Origin: Linderina pennispora
Taxonomy: Eukaryota; Kickxellomycota; Kickxellomycetes; Kickxellales; Kickxellaceae
DNA: 64,000 bases
Reading direction: 5' to 3'
Assembly: GCF_002104995.1 (NCBI RefSeq)
Contig: NW_024468249.1
Coordinates: forward strand, 2,666,001-2,730,000
The notes beneath the pieces are model-generated. The model saw only the letters and a list, made by a program, of their open reading frames with translations. It did no database searches and was not told the origin of the DNA. This document shows, piece by piece, positions 50,542 to 60,174 of the stretch; positions within the stretch are counted from its first letter, which is position 1; each line of letters begins with the position of its first letter. The position numbers were made by a program, and so were the translations under genes.

Positions 50542-50940
50542 TCACTTGCGTCCGCGTCTCTTGGCCCTGGCCAGTCTGTCGACGCGCTTCATCGAGTGCT
50601 TCTTGCTGGGCTCAATCAGATACGGATCAATGCCCATGCGGTACTTGTTGGTCCACATCAGGATCCATTTCCGCTGCTTGGGTCCGATGCCCAGATCCTT
50701 CTTCATGGCCAGCGAGTCGGCGCGGAACAAATGGTCCCAGTCGCGGAACTTGTCTGTGAACTTTTCGCACCCGCGTCCGATCGTCTGGAGGAACGTCGCC
50801 GGGCTGTCGAACTGCCCGCGCGGCCGCGGAATGGCAATTTGCCGCCCCACCTTCTCGGTGGCGGCTGCTGCCTCTGTCGACATGCTGCGGGCCATGGTGA
50901 AGGCTGCCCGGCCGGTTAAACGCGCAAGCAACGACGACAT
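50542..50940 (-). CDS. FYV4: Mitochondrial small ribosomal subunit protein mS41 (IGR motif)
   Basis: From the ATG at 50940 the product is 132 aa. The N-terminus (SSLLARLTGRAAFTMARSMS) is a mitochondrial-type presequence, rich in Arg and Ser and lacking acids. Residues ~45-105 are the IGR motif: FLQTIGRGCEKFTDKF, WDHLF, then GIGPKQRKWILMWTNKYR. The C-terminus is very basic (RLARAKRRGRK), fitting rRNA contact. Yeast Fyv4 is the homologue. The promoter region lies to the right; the RhoGAP gene is about 300 bp to the left on the same strand. Confidence 0.85.
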   Translation of the reverse strand: MSSLLARLTGRAAFTMARSMSTEAAAATEKVGRQIAIPRPRGQFDSPATFLQTIGRGCEKFTDKFRDWDHLFRADSLAMKKDLGIGPKQRKWILMWTNKYRMGIDPYLIEPSKKHSMKRVDRLARAKRRGRK

Positions 50941-51354
50941 GATTTCAAACAACTGTGGTGAATTTTTTTTAGGAATGGAACGAGAGGAAATGGAGACAAG
51001 ACTAGCTGAAAAATTGCGATGCAGCCTGGAGATAAATAGAAAATCACGGCAAGCATCGCAGGAATCTGCAAATCAACCGATCAATCCACATGACTTGCTA
51101 TTTGCGCCTTGATCTCGGACACCAGGTATGTACATCACCACAGAAAGCGATATTGGGCAATTGCTTTGTGCAGTTGGCACCAAAGGGGTGCATGCTGTAT
51201 TAAACCGCCGCTGTGCAAAGCATGCACCCAGGAGCTGACATGCAGTCCTGGCGCTTTGACGATTTACTGTCAAAATTTTTATTCGAAACACCTCGCCGCG
51301 TTGTTCTTCGCCTTCACTCCTTGATTTTTATTTCATTTTATCATTTTTCCTGCC

Positions 51355-51846
51355 ATGGGATTCTTTGACAAGCTTTTCGGCAAGCCGGCAACCGCAGCCC
51401 ACTGCTGTCCCCACTGCGCCGAGCGCGACAGGCGCTATGGCGAGTACTGGCGCCACAAGACCCCGCTGACTGTCTGCACGCATTGCAACTGTGCGCCTAC
51501 CAACGGCCACCAGTGCACTGTCAAGTCGCACTACGACGTATATGAATGTACTACGGCGCGCAAAAAGGACAAGCCCAAGGAGAGGTTCTCGCTGTTCCCG
51601 AAATCCGACAGCACTGCGCAACCCAAGCGGCCTGTGGTCAAGCACTACCATCACCACCACCACAGCGAACAGCCTGCCAGAAAGCCCGCAAAGACTGTGG
51701 TCAAACACCACCATTACTATGATGAACAGCCCACCACGTCATACACCGTGACATTCCCGCCGTCGCCGCCCCCGGGCCCGTCACCGGACAACAAAGTGTA
51801 CATATACACACCAGGCAACTGGCGCATCACCAACGTGCATTCATAG
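51355..51846 (+). CDS. Cys- and His-rich small protein, unknown
   Basis: The 163-aa single-exon product starts MGFFDKLFGK, so Gly2 could be myristoylated (uncertain). Residues ~17-66 hold metal-binding-like cysteines: CCPHC, CTHCNC, and single Cys at QCT and ECT, suggesting one or two zinc sites. Residues ~92-125 contain two similar His-rich repeats (VVKHYHHHHHSEQP and VVKHHHYYDEQPT). A Pro-rich segment (FPPSPPPGPSP) precedes the C-terminus YTPGNWRITNV. I know no named family. It is probably a cytosolic metal-binding or adaptor protein. The stop is 14 bp from the convergent SRP19 stop. Confidence 0.7.
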   Translation: MGFFDKLFGKPATAAHCCPHCAERDRRYGEYWRHKTPLTVCTHCNCAPTNGHQCTVKSHYDVYECTTARKKDKPKERFSLFPKSDSTAQPKRPVVKHYHHHHHSEQPARKPAKTVVKHHHYYDEQPTTSYTVTFPPSPPPGPSPDNKVYIYTPGNWRITNVHS

Positions 51847-51859
51847 TCATGTGTATTCT

Positions 51860-52480
51860 TCAAACAAGATGCTTCGCCTTTCCCTTTTTCTTATTTTTCT
51901 TTTGCTTGCCAGGCTTGGGCTGCGCAGCCGGCTCCTCTTCGTCGTTGTTGGCGCCGGGCGGCGGCATGCCAGGCAACACAGGCATGGCACCCGAGTCAAT
52001 CAGATCCTGCAGCGTCGGCTCCTTCTCGCGCTCGGCACTGACGTGGGGCATTCTCTCGGCCACATAGCGCATCAGCTTCTTGCGCGTCTGGATGTCATGG
52101 CGGACCGGCCGGTGTTCCTCGTCAAAGAGCTGCACGCGCACGCGCCCGGGGTTGAAGAAATCGCGCGGGTGCGTCTTGCCCGGCTCGTAGCACACGTTGA
52201 AGCCGACCTCCTTGACCGCGGCAGCGATCTGCCGCGCAAACGGCTGCTCCACCGCCAACGACTGCGGCACCTTGCGGCCCTGCTCCACTGAGCGCGCCTT
52301 GTCGAAGTACAGCGGGTACAGGCATACCCACCGCTTGAAGCGCGATTCGTCGTTCACAAACTTCACTCCACCCAGGCTCTGCCCGATACGGATGCCCTCG
52401 GCCGGGAACGCGCGCGACTGCTGCTCTGGCAGTGGGAAGTCCATGTCATCGACGTCCAAATCTACAGCCTTGCCTGCCAT
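51860..52480 (-). CDS. SRP19: Signal recognition particle subunit SRP19 (Sec65)
   Basis: Starting at ATG 52480 (MAGKAVDLDVDDMDF) gives 206 aa. The SRP19 fold (~50-150) includes RFKRWVCLYPLYFDKARSVEQGRKVP and the conserved PGKTHPRDFFNPGRVRVQLFDE. The basic C-terminal tail (KPGKQKKNKKKGKAKHLV) contacts SRP RNA. It helps assemble SRP in the nucleolus and cytosol. A T-run followed by CATACAG on the coding strand directly abuts the ATG, so an intron probably ends there, in the 5' leader or joining a short upstream exon. The convergent neighbour ends 14 bp away. Confidence 0.93.
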   Translation of the reverse strand: MAGKAVDLDVDDMDFPLPEQQSRAFPAEGIRIGQSLGGVKFVNDESRFKRWVCLYPLYFDKARSVEQGRKVPQSLAVEQPFARQIAAAVKEVGFNVCYEPGKTHPRDFFNPGRVRVQLFDEEHRPVRHDIQTRKKLMRYVAERMPHVSAEREKEPTLQDLIDSGAMPVLPGMPPPGANNDEEEPAAQPKPGKQKKNKKKGKAKHLV

Positions 52481-52510
52481 CTGTATGAAAAAAAAAAAAA
52501 AAAAGAAACT
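52481..52510 (-). promoter_or_regulatory. Probable 3' splice site before SRP19 start
   Basis: On the minus strand a run of about 15 T is followed by CATACAG and then ATG. This is a strong polypyrimidine tract plus acceptor, which implies a leader intron. Confidence 0.5.
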
Positions 52511-52626
52511 GAAATTAGAACGAGGAAAAAGTAATGAAAATTTGCAAAGAGAGAAAAGCAGGCTAGAGTACTTCAAAAGCAGGGCCAGCGAGGTTACAGC
52601 GATGATGGGTGACCGAGATTAGTCCA

Positions 52627-54546
52627 TTACTGCTTGCTGCTGAACTCTGCCAGATCCACGGTGTCTAGCAGCTCCTGCGTCACCTGCGAGATTGCTAGCA
52701 ACTCACGATACAGCTCCTTTGCCTCGCCCAGCGCTAGTCCCTTGCCGTCGTTCGCAATGGCTGCCAGCGACTTCTGCAGCAGCACATTTGCGCTCTTCGC
52801 CAATCCCACAGGGCCCGCCGGGCTCTTGGCCGGGGTCATCGGTGGAATGGCGGCTCTTGGGCCCGGCGACGCGCCCGGCGCCCGCAGTGCCCGGAGACTC
52901 CCGGTCTCCGCCACATTCGAGCGGCTGCGGTTATGCATGGTGAACGGGAACGCCCTCTGCGCCTCCACGTCCTGGCTCTCGTCGACCGCCGACGTCGACA
53001 GCGGCCGCGGTGAGTTGCTCAGGCTGTGGAAGAACGGGTTATTGTTGCTGGGCGAGGGGTGGTCGCTGTGCGAGACTTGTGGGACTGAGCGCGTCGAGTC
53101 GAACCGGGCCGCGGGCATTTCGTAGGTGGTCTCGCTATTGGCCGTCGGGATCGCATATGTGGACACGTTCATGTTGAGGTAGCTGTCGGCATCGTCGTCT
53201 GACTGGTCGATGAGGTGGGCATCCCTAGCCCTCTCGTATCGCTCCACAAAAGTCTTGAATGCCGAACTGTCTATGACTGAGCTGTCTCGGCTGTTCTCCA
53301 TCAGGATCTGGCCAGGCTTCATCGATCGCGCGATGTTGTAGTCGCGGCGCAGCACCTCGTCCCAGCGGTTCAGATGCGAGTCAATGACCGACACGCCCCA
53401 GCTCCTGAGCGAACTGAACAGGGCAAACATGTCGTGGTCGCCAAACTTGCTGTATAGCTTGACCCTCAGGGCCAGATCCTCGTGGTTGTTGTCCAGCAGT
53501 GCCCCAATCAGCATCAGCGTGTATGACATGAACTCGACGATATTCGACTCGGCCACCAGGTCCTTGCCTTGAGCCACGCTGTACTCGCCAGCCGCGGTCT
53601 CCACGGTCTCCATCCAGGCGACAAAGGCCGAGCGCTTATTGTTGGGATCCGACAGGTCGTCGCTGCGGAACAATGCAGCCACCACGGCGTCCGAGCACTC
53701 GAGGCTCTGCAGCTGCAGCAGATAGCAGACAATGCGCAGGGCCACGGTCGAGCACTGCAGCCAGCGCGGATCGACCGAGTTCAGGATATGGCGCAGGTGT
53801 GATGTCCCGTCGGTCACATACTCGGCACCCGCCTGCACTTTGATCGCACCCAGAATGCACCTCAGCAGCTCATGCTCCTTCATGAGCTCGTCCTGGCGGC
53901 GGAGCGCAGTCTTGCGGCTATTGAGCTGCACCAAATGGCTCAGCAGTACCTTCAGGCCGCCGTCATCGATGAAGCCGCGGATCTGCTGCACGCTCTGGTA
54001 CGAAATATCCACGCGCAGTTTCTCCAGTCGCGACCGTGGCAGCGACTGCGTGCCGGCCTTGGTCAGAATCTTCAGGTGCTCCGACAGCGGCGTGATGAGC
54101 CTCTGGGCGTGGCTCGTCATCTTGTGCGTTTGGATCAACTGCAGCTTGCTGTCCACCGGCATCGCCTTCATGTTCATCCGCTGCTCGCCCTCCAGACCCA
54201 TCTCGTCCATGATCGTATCCAGCTCCTCCTCAAGCTGCGCCAGCTGCAGATCGTGTGAGGGCGAGTGCAGCTGGTTCGATAGCACGGTGGATATCGGCCG
54301 TCCGACGCTGGTCACTGAGAACCCGATGCTGCCGTTTGACAGCCCGCGCTGCCGGCTGGTCAAGCTGTGCACCGGCTGCCCGGCGATGTCGCCGAGGTTG
54401 GGTTTGGAGAGGGAATCGCGGGCGGTCCCGTCATTGGCGATGTCGCTGCCATCAGAGGCATAGGAATGTGCATCGTCGCCTGGCAGTTTGTCAAAGGACT
54501 CGTTAGGCTTTTTTGACTTTTTGTTACGGCTGAACGGCAGACGCAT
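52627..54546 (-). CDS. Formin-like GBD/FH3-only protein
   Basis: From the ATG at 54546 (MRLPFSRNKKS) the product is 639 aa. The disordered N-terminus is followed by a GTPase-binding/FH3 armadillo region (~115-420). It reads SRLEKLRVDISYQSVQQIRG, then LKVLLSHLVQLNSRKTALRR, LLRCILGAIKVQAG and NIVEFMSYTLMLIGALL. This resembles the autoinhibitory half of diaphanous-related formins. The C-terminus is Ser/Pro-rich with a final helix. There is no Pro-rich FH1 and no FH2 actin domain here or downstream, because SRP19 follows. It may bind Rho GTPases and regulate or compete with true formins; this is inference. Confidence 0.7.
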   Translation of the reverse strand: MRLPFSRNKKSKKPNESFDKLPGDDAHSYASDGSDIANDGTARDSLSKPNLGDIAGQPVHSLTSRQRGLSNGSIGFSVTSVGRPISTVLSNQLHSPSHDLQLAQLEEELDTIMDEMGLEGEQRMNMKAMPVDSKLQLIQTHKMTSHAQRLITPLSEHLKILTKAGTQSLPRSRLEKLRVDISYQSVQQIRGFIDDGGLKVLLSHLVQLNSRKTALRRQDELMKEHELLRCILGAIKVQAGAEYVTDGTSHLRHILNSVDPRWLQCSTVALRIVCYLLQLQSLECSDAVVAALFRSDDLSDPNNKRSAFVAWMETVETAAGEYSVAQGKDLVAESNIVEFMSYTLMLIGALLDNNHEDLALRVKLYSKFGDHDMFALFSSLRSWGVSVIDSHLNRWDEVLRRDYNIARSMKPGQILMENSRDSSVIDSSAFKTFVERYERARDAHLIDQSDDDADSYLNMNVSTYAIPTANSETTYEMPAARFDSTRSVPQVSHSDHPSPSNNNPFFHSLSNSPRPLSTSAVDESQDVEAQRAFPFTMHNRSRSNVAETGSLRALRAPGASPGPRAAIPPMTPAKSPAGPVGLAKSANVLLQKSLAAIANDGKGLALGEAKELYRELLAISQVTQELLDTVDLAEFSSKQ

Positions 54547-54886
54547 GGTTACAAGTAAGAGCAGGTGGTAGAAAAGAAGTGCATGCAAACAGTGGAGGAG
54601 AGAAGGCGCCAGTAGGCCTCCAGGTGATTTGACAGCGCTGCGTGCCTGTTACTCGGTGATGAAGAGTGTTTATTTTGGCAGATTCATTATTTTTATCGCC
54701 AGCAACCCAACACCTCTCGGCAAAAATAGAAGGCAGGTCTCACTACATGTGCAAGGAAGCCGACGCATGGCACAGTGCCGATCCGCGGGCTGTATAAAGC
54801 AGGGCGGTGCTCAATGACGCCTCTGGTGGAGAGGGAGGATCAGAATCGCATGATTCGGCCAAAAACAGGGGAAACGGAGGCACACG

Positions 54887-55708
54887 TCAGAGCTTTGGCG
54901 CACTCACACCAAGGCGCTTCTGGAGATCGCACTGGACGAATCCGCCAGTCTTGGCTCTCTTCATCACCACACGATGCAGCGGGCCGTCACAGCCATCCAG
55001 ACTGGCGCTTGGGGTTCTCTCAGTGCCTCTCGGATAGGCGCAGTCGCCCGGGAACAGCGACACCATATTCCCATTGTGCTTAATCAGCAGCGGCTCGATA
55101 GGGTTATCGGGGTCGCCCAGCGCCAGCGGATCCGCGCCGAGGTCCTGCCATCTGCGCCACCTGCTCAGCTCGTTGACAATATAGAACTGTGGTGGAAACA
55201 GCGGCAGCGTGGCGCCTCTGTTGGCCTCCAGGATCTCGCCGGGTGTGAGCCAGTCCAGACGCACCAGCTCAGACTCCTGCACGCTGGCGCGCTTGATCTG
55301 ACCCAGAATCTCCGTATCGGCATCCCGCACCGACAGCAAAAAGAAGCGCGTGTCGAAGCGCTTCTTTTGCTCGCGCGGCGTCACCCACCGGCCAATCTGG
55401 CGGATATCCAGGAGCGTGCGGGTGGAGCACTGGGAGAAAAAGTCCTGGCCAGGGCTGGCCGTCGATGTGGGCGAGGCGAGCAGAATGCCTGTTTCTTCGA
55501 AGGTCTCGCGGAGCGCACAGACCTTGTGTGGTGACATTTGCCATTGCGAGTCGCTGGGCTCCTCCACGCCGCCGGGAAACACATAGGCGTTCTCGAAGCT
55601 GCCGCTACTGACGCGCTTGGCCATCAGGATGCGGTAGTTGTAGGGCGATGCTGCTGCCCGCCAGGGGGCAGTGATGATGAGAGACGACGAGGGGCGTGCT
55701 AGGGACAT
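54887..55708 (-). CDS. Nudix hydrolase, NUDT19-like
   Basis: The product is 273 aa. The Nudix box has GGVEE at the start and RETFEETGILL as the catalytic helix (~47-78), with an insertion between, as in NUDT19/RP2p-type CoA diphosphatases. Other family features are the N-terminal RPSSSLIITAP strand, the RWVTPREQKKRFDTRFFL segment that NUDT19 enzymes share, and the WLTPGEILEANRGA loop. The C-terminus ends PKL, a weak PTS1-like tripeptide that could fit peroxisomal location. It probably hydrolyses CoA or acyl-CoA to phosphopantetheine derivatives. The start codon is the first ATG. Confidence 0.85.
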   Translation of the reverse strand: MSLARPSSSLIITAPWRAAASPYNYRILMAKRVSSGSFENAYVFPGGVEEPSDSQWQMSPHKVCALRETFEETGILLASPTSTASPGQDFFSQCSTRTLLDIRQIGRWVTPREQKKRFDTRFFLLSVRDADTEILGQIKRASVQESELVRLDWLTPGEILEANRGATLPLFPPQFYIVNELSRWRRWQDLGADPLALGDPDNPIEPLLIKHNGNMVSLFPGDCAYPRGTERTPSASLDGCDGPLHRVVMKRAKTGGFVQCDLQKRLGVSAPKL

Positions 55709-56084
55709 TGTGAGAGCGAGGGCGGTGAGAGGGTGTGAGCTGGAGGGTGGTGACGGTGCAACAGTGCAGCAGTGCGATAGCGTGAGAGTGTGTTGCCGGC
55801 AGTCGACTCAGGATATGCAGCTCGTGGGAGCAATTGATCACGGGACCGGCTCGCAGGGGCAGTCAGGATGGAGGACAGGGCTGCTATATTTGGGGAGGGG
55901 GGCAGGCGCAGCGGGTAAGGCACACCCCGGCCTGGTCAGAAAGGACGCCAGCTTTTTTGTGTATTTTCAACACTTATTTTCTAGCGCTTTATAGCAATTT
56001 TAATCGAACCCCCCCAGCTACCCCCCACGGGCACCCGAGGGTTCAGAGCCGAATTAGCCTACCCACCCCTTGCTAATAATTTGC
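55709..56084. other. Divergent promoter region
   Basis: About 375 bp between the NUDT19-like and FAR1-domain genes, which are transcribed away from each other. It contains a G-rich patch near 55891-55905 and no gene. Confidence 0.45.
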
Positions 56085-57544
56085 ATGTCCAACGACAAGT
56101 GCACGCTTTTTCCGGAGCAGCTGTTTGCAACGCAGGACGCGTTTATCCAGCATGTGCGGCAATTCGCGGTAGAGAACGGATTCAATGTGCGACTAGACGA
56201 CGTGGAGCGCGACAAGGAAGGGACCATCCGCAAACGCGACATCGTGTGTTCATCCGAGGGAGTGCCGCGTAGCAAGGACGCGAAGCGCGAGGACAGCGTG
56301 GGCCGGTCAGATGCCGAGACACCCGAGGCCTCGCACAAGTCCCTGGCGCACTCGGGCGCACACCGCCGGAAATCCATGAAGACCGGATGCCGCTGGCTGG
56401 CGCGGGCGTCGCGGCAAGCCTCAGGCATGTGGAAGATCATCATGCTGCGGCTCGAGCACAACCACTCGCTGGCGGCTCGCTACGACGCCCTGGTGCCACA
56501 GCCGAACTCGCTGCGGACCGGCGACGTGGCCAGCATAACGGCGGCGGCGGCGGCGGCCACGCAAGCGCAGGAAAACGGCAGCTACCGCGGGCCCACCGAG
56601 GAGTTCAAGAACCTGTTCCTGCAGCTGTCGGCCGCGTGCTCGGACCTGTGCTGGTCGGCCGCACGCAACCCAGACGCAGTGGCCGAGGTTCTGAGCGAGA
56701 TCCGCCGGCTCAACCAGCACCTGGAGTGGAAAAGCAGCAACTCCGACCGTCCCGCATTGCCGACAATCTCCGAGGGCGGCGCCGACGCCGACGAGAGCGG
56801 CCTGGTGCGCATGCGCACAGCGCCGCCGCCGCCGCCCTCGGTGGCAGCGCCGACGCCGGCCCAGTTCCTGCATGTGCCTGCAACGCCCGCACGCACCGAG
56901 CCGCCGATCGCCGCGCGCCGCACCGAACACTCGCCAGAGCTCAACGGCAACGCCGGGGTTGCGCCGATTGCCCCTGCGCCTGCCCCCAAGCAGCCCACTG
57001 GCGTGGTGAAGCGGCCGCGCGGCCGCCCGCGCAAAAACCCGGTGGAGCCGAAGCCAAGCAAGAAGAAGCAGCCGCCAGCCCAGGAGCCGACACCGACGCC
57101 TTTGGCTCTGGCCACGTTGTCGCATCATATTATTTCGCAGCACGCGGCGTCGTCGCCGGCTATTGCACAGCGGTCGGTCAACACGTCGCTGGCGCTACCG
57201 TCGCAGCCCATGCAGGTGCATTCGCACAGCAGGGCGCAGGCCGCTGGCGTGTCGGCTGAGGCCCGCGATCCGTCGGTGTTTCTTAGCACCGAGCCGGCGT
57301 ACCCTGAGCGAGCAGTGTCGCGGCCGCCCGGCTATGCCAGGCAGTCGCCGGCGCCCCGGCCAACCGCCATATCGGTGATCTCTGATCCAGCTGCTAATCA
57401 GCCTGCGGCGGCTGGGACGGCTGCGGCTGCGGCTGCACCAGAGGATGATGCTGCGAAGCAGCAGTACGAAAGACAGCAGCATGCAGCTGGCAATGCCAGA
57501 TTTGACAGGAGCGTTGCTAATACACAGAACCGCGAGCAGCAGTT

Positions 57545-57578
<34 letters not shown>

Positions 57579-58355
57579 GCTCAGCAGCAGGCCCAGCAGC
57601 AGGCCCAGCAGCAAGCTCAACAGGCCCAGCAGGCTCAGCAGGCCCAGCAGGTACAGGCCCAACAGGCTCAGCAGGTGCAGGCCCAAGCCCAAGCCCAGCA
57701 GATGCAGATGCAGGCCCAGCGGGCCGTGGATATCCGCATGCGCCAGCCAGCCGCTGTTGCCGCCTCGGCCGCGTCGCCGCAGCTCAGCGTCACCAATCCG
57801 ATGACGTCGATGCAGGGCCAGGCGCCCGGCTTCCACCAGTACCAGCAGCAGTACATGCACAATCCGCAGCAGCGCCAGAATCCCGCGTACCGCCAACCCA
57901 CGGTCACCGCCACGTCACCGCCTCTGGGTGCTATCAACAACCTGGTGCTGCCGTCAAATTCGCCGCTGCCCACATACCAGCAGCAGCACCAGTTCTCGCG
58001 GCCCCAGGCGAACTCCATTGCCGCCGTTACCGACGCCAACAGCATCCAGTTGCAGCAGCAGGCTCAGCAAGCCCAGCAGCCGCCGCATCTCCACAATATG
58101 TTTGGCACCCAGGGCATCTATGGCGTCAATCCATTGCTGATGCTCCCTAACCGCACGCACCCGCAGGCCGACGGGCGGTTGCAGCAACAGCCACACCAGC
58201 AGCAGGACCCGGCTGCGCAGCAACTTCCGCCGCAGCAGCAGCCGCCGCAGCACCAGGGCACGGTTCCAAATGGTGCCCGTCGCGGAGGACAGCCGCTTGG
58301 CGGCAGCTTCCCGCTGAACCAGTACCAGAACTTCAACAACTGGCAGACCCAATAA
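56085..58355 (+). CDS. FAR1-domain (MULE-derived) DNA-binding protein with polyQ
   Basis: The ATG at 56085 (MSNDKCTLFP) gives 756 aa. Residues ~8-140 form a FAR1-type WRKY-GCM1 zinc-finger domain. It has ATQDAFIQHVRQFAVENGFN and then KTGCRWLARASRQASGMWKI, ending in LEHNHSLA. The usual Cys/His ligands are seen as C (KRDIVCS), C (GCRW) and HNH. This domain derives from MULE transposases. An AT-hook (KRPRGRPRKNP, ~313-323) follows. Most of the rest is Ala/Pro/Gln-rich, with a long Gln tract and QAQQ repeats at ~484-545. It is probably a nuclear transcription regulator domesticated from a transposase. There is no transposase DDE core. Confidence 0.8.
57536..57720 (+). repeat. CAG / QAQQ codon repeat
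   Basis: A trinucleotide tract of about 11 CAG codons is followed by 9-12-bp QAQQ units, all within the FAR1-domain gene and in frame. This is a likely site of length polymorphism. Confidence 0.9.
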
Positions 58356-58396
58356 GTTTCTTAGTTATCTAATACCATTTATTTCTAGCTGCAGCC

Positions 58397-59674
58397 TCAA
58401 GGGAACAGGAAGCTGGCTGCCACGTCCGGGTTGCCGCTGGCTGCGTCCAGGGCGCTGATGGCCTGCTCGCGAGTCACGCCAAACGACATGATCGCCTGGA
58501 CCGTCTCCTCCGGGTACTTGGCCTGGCCAGCCCCTGGTTGGGCCGCTGGCTGGACTGCCGGTGCCGCAGCCATGCCACCTGGCGGCACAGCCGGAGCGCC
58601 TGTCTGCTCGGGCTGCTCGGCGTCGTCTATCATCTTGGGCAGCTCGTGCTCGGGCCGGAAGCCAATGCTCTCATCGCCAATCACCAGCGCGTTGTGCTTC
58701 AGGTCAATGCACGCCTGGTGGCGCTTGAGCATGTCCAGGCCGAACAGTAGATCCACATGCTTCCCCTCCATAACCGTAAACGAGCACAGCAGCATCTGCC
58801 CACCCACCTTCATCTGCGCGTTATGCACACGGCCCAGGATCCTGGCCTGCCCGACACCGCGCGCAATGCCTGCGAACCGCGTGTCCAGCAGCCGCATGAT
58901 TCCGCAGCGCTCTGCGCAGTCCGGGCTCATAATCGTGGCTTGGGCACCCGAGTCGACAAACGCCTTGACGGGCGTCCCGTTGACCTCCACGTTGATGTAC
59001 AGCATCGTCACCTGCGCAAACGACTCGGGGTTGTGCTCCATCGCAATCTCCATATTGCGTGCCACGTTCTCCTGCCGGATCGCCTCCTCAATGCGTCGCT
59101 GCGCCTCCACATTGAACGGGTCCGCGTTCAGCTCCTCGATTTCTTGCTGCCGCTGCTGCTCCGCCTGCTGCCGCTGCGCCTCGAGCTGCCCCACGAGCCG
59201 CGCAAACTCTGCTGGGTTCGACCGAGCCGCCCGTTCCGATTTCCGGCTGTCCCTGCGACAGCTGCTGCAGGAGCACCGGGTCGTTCAGAAGCCGCTGCCG
59301 CAGGGACTCCATCTGCGGGCTGGTTCCCGCCGCTGGCCCTGCGACTGGTGCTGGTGTTGGCGCCTGCTGCTTGGTGCTGTCAAACAGGTACACCATGTCG
59401 TCGTTCTGCAGTCCAAGGTTCTTGAGCGATGCCTTTGCGTTCGTCAGCGCTTGCCCGTTATGCAGAATCGTCTGGTTCTGCACTGGGATGTCTGCCTACG
59501 TAATACCCTGGTTAGTGACGTGTACCTTGCTGCACCTGCCCCTGCTGCCTGCCTGCCTGCTGCCTGCATACTTGCCTCCATCTCAAGCAGTGCCCTCAGG
59601 TTCTCGAGCTCCATGGAGTCGTCGACTTCGATGTTGAACGTCGTCGACGGGTGCACTGTAATTGTCAGGCGCAT
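58397..59674 (-). CDS. DDI1: Ddi1-type ubiquitin receptor/aspartyl protease, with 1-nt frameshift
   Basis: Exon 1 is 59674-59572 and exon 2 is 59491-58397. The N-terminal ubiquitin-like domain spans both exons (RLTITVHPSTTFNIEVD ... QNQTILHNGQALTN). The retroviral-type protease domain has the catalytic FVDSGAQATIMS and the second strand GLDMLKRHQACIDL. The C-terminal UBA is EETVQAIMSFGVTREQAISALD. The reading frame breaks near 59230-59232, where one extra G in a GGG (minus strand) separates QPEIGT from the LEAQRQQAEQQRQQEIEELN helix. Two donors are possible: GT-AG (used here) or GC-AG 4 nt earlier. Ddi1 is a proteasome shuttle and protease acting on ubiquitinated substrates. The stop is 41 bp from the convergent FAR1-domain gene. 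Confidence 0.88.
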
Positions 59675-60174
59675 TTGCAAAAAGTGTGGAGGAATAAAAA
59701 TAAAACAGAAAGCCTGGGAGAGAAGAAAATGTGGCTCCGGTGAGGGGTTGCCTGTTCCTCAGAAGCTTGTCTGCCGCCCACCTGATCCGCACTTTATTAT
59801 TTGGCCACCCGGGCACTGTCTCCACCGTCGGCTCTCCTGCCTGAGGTTCCTCTGTCCTGTGTCACGCTGGACCACTCCTCCGAAAGATGCGCAATTTCGT
59901 CTCCAGCCGAGTGGGCGAACCTCGTACTGACTGAAGCCTGGCCCACTGATTTTTGGAGTAGGGGTGGTCGGGCCACCTGCCGCACAACCATCTCCATAAG
60001 CCGGCCTGCCTCTCACAATCGCCGACCGCATAAAAACCGCGTCCACGCGCCGCCAGCAAATCTCCTCCTTAGTTTAAAACAAAAAATTTATTCCGATTTT
60101 TACTTTTTCTTCAAGCAAAATCCCTCCTACACCCCCCTCAACACAGCAGGCTTTTATTATCTCTCCTATCACAA

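Noticed and set aside
56387-57259. Long plus-strand frame inside the FAR1-domain gene, and minus-strand frames there
   Set aside because: GC-rich shadows of the real frame; Ala/Arg-rich, no domain.
57536-57720. Regular repeats that might suggest an array such as CRISPR
   Set aside because: In-frame CAG/QAQQ codon repeats in a eukaryotic coding region; no spacers.
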